Positions 63,305-64,000 of a DNA stretch of 64,000 nt are shown piece after piece; the stretch's first letter is position 1, and each line of letters starts with the position of its first letter. Under the pieces are notes generated by a model, which saw only the letters and a program-made list of their open reading frames with translations, was not told the origin of the DNA and made no database searches. Source of the DNA: Herbaspirillum sp. (GTDB lineage Bacteria; Pseudomonadota; Gammaproteobacteria; Burkholderiales; Burkholderiaceae_D); contig NZ_JAGIBI010000003.1 of NCBI RefSeq assembly GCF_017744395.1, positions 558,001 through 622,000 on the forward strand. The letters run 5' to 3'. A program made the position numbers and the translations under genes.

Positions 63305-64000
63305 TCAGGCCATTTCAGGGACAGCCACCTGGTTCACCCCCATCGACTGCAACGCATCCGCAATCGCCGCCACGGCGCCGGGGATGCCGGCTTCGCCGAA
63401 GTGGCCGATGCAGCCCACGCGGAAGGTTTCGAGCTGCGTGAGCTTGCCCGGGTAGAGGATGTAGCCGCGCTTCTTGACCTCCTGGTAGAAGGCCTTGAAC
63501 TCGTAGGCCGGGCTGGCCGGGGCGTGGAAGGTGACGATGATGGGCGCCTGGATCGCGTCTTCGAGGTAGGAGCGGAAGCCCAGCTTGCGCATGCCTTCCA
63601 GCAGCGCCTTGCAGTTGCGCGCATAGCGCCCGCCACGTGCAGCCAGGCCGCCTTCCTCGATGTATTGCGTCATCGCTTCGTCCAGCGCGGCCACGATGTG
63701 GGTCGGCGGGGTGAAGCGCCATTGCGTGGTCTTCTGCATGTAGATCCACTGGTCGTACAGGTCCAGCGCCAGCGAGTGGGCGTTGCCTTCGCACTTCTCG
63801 AGCACGCTGCGGCGGGCGATGACGAAGCCCATCCCCGGCGGGCCTTCGAGACATTTGCCGGAGGCGGCGATGACGGCGTCGAACGGCGTCTTGCGCGCAT
63901 CGATCTCGATGGCGCCGAACGAGCTCATCGCATCCACGATCAGGCCGCGGCCGTGCTTGGCGACGACTTGCGCCACTTCATGCAGCGGGTTGAGCACGCC
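63305..64000 (-). CDS. phnW: 2-aminoethylphosphonate--pyruvate transaminase, C-terminal part (runs off the window)
   Basis: The last about 231 residues of a class V PLP aminotransferase. '[21 protein letters not shown]' and the PLP lysine in '[19 protein letters not shown]' match PhnW, which converts 2-aminoethylphosphonate and pyruvate to phosphonoacetaldehyde and alanine. '[19 protein letters not shown]' and '[20 protein letters not shown]' follow as in the family. The N-terminal third lies beyond the window edge. Other alanine:glyoxylate-type aminotransferases are similar, but the KCLEG motif favours PhnW. Confidence 0.85.
   Translation of the reverse strand, partial: GVLNPLHEVAQVVAKHGRGLIVDAMSSFGAIEIDARKTPFDAVIAASGKCLEGPPGMGFVIARRSVLEKCEGNAHSLALDLYDQWIYMQKTTQWRFTPPTHIVAALDEAMTQYIEEGGLAARGGRYARNCKALLEGMRKLGFRSYLEDAIQAPIIVTFHAPASPAYEFKAFYQEVKKRGYILYPGKLTQLETFRVGCIGHFGEAGIPGAVAAIADALQSMGVNQVAVPEMA

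Overview
The window is high-GC DNA from a betaproteobacterium, most likely of the family Oxalobacteraceae (Herbaspirillum-like). I infer this from the protein sequences and from gene order: rpsU-yqeY-dnaG-rpoD, trxA next to rho, addB-addA, and miaA-mutL. No database search was possible, so the genus is only an impression. Most of the window is ordinary chromosome. Accessory material lies mainly at 30.2-33.7 kb, 37.6-40.3 kb and 59.2-63.1 kb, and in two palindromic repeat elements.

Layout. 0-3.6 kb: a truncated SDR gene, tRNA-Met with its own promoter and terminator, miaA, and mutL of the endonuclease-motif type. 3.6-10.8 kb: two chemoreceptors flanking a PAS-PAS-PAS-GAF-GGDEF-EAL protein, all on the minus strand. 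11-17.3 kb: a DedA membrane protein, the tsaE-amiC overlap, queG, and a periplasmic penicillin-acylase-family hydrolase. 17.4-24.1 kb: a C4-dicarboxylate locus. A DctS/DctR-like two-component pair and an AEC-family transporter run leftward, divergent from a dctPQM-type TRAP transporter. 24.1-24.5 kb: a gene-free stretch with stem-loops and a strong terminator that could be a small RNA. 24.5-30.2 kb: VOC protein, ogt, xerD, ybaK, plsY, tsaD, ybiB. 30.2-33.7 kb: a small regulator with palindromic operators, a long structured untranslated region, and a degenerate-MHYT GGDEF/EAL protein. 33.7-37.4 kb: MATE exporter, family 39-like glycosyltransferase, rpmE2.

37.6-40.3 kb holds the most interesting module. 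An ECF sigma factor and a zinc-motif anti-sigma factor are transcribed divergently from a Tat-exported metallophosphoesterase and an exported cupredoxin with an incomplete CuA site. The intergenic region carries a 12-bp inverted repeat. Each arm is a GGGAATAA -35-like box, followed 18 nt later by GTCTTG on one strand and GTTTGG on the other. This suggests that the sigma factor drives both arms.

40.4-48.9 kb: rho, trxA, a 167-bp palindromic element, addB-addA. 49.1-53.6 kb: antiporter, ybdK, a 270-bp compound palindromic element ending 2 nt before a flavoprotein gene, rpsU. 53.8-59.1 kb: yqeY, dnaG, rpoD (with a long histone-H1-like N-terminus). 59.1-64 kb: tRNA-Ile(CAU), a small secreted Cys-rich peptide, a YddG-like exporter, two small exported proteins (one a 42-aa lipoprotein too short for the ORF track), a protealysin-like M4 protease overlapping its emfourin-type inhibitor, and the 3' part of phnW.
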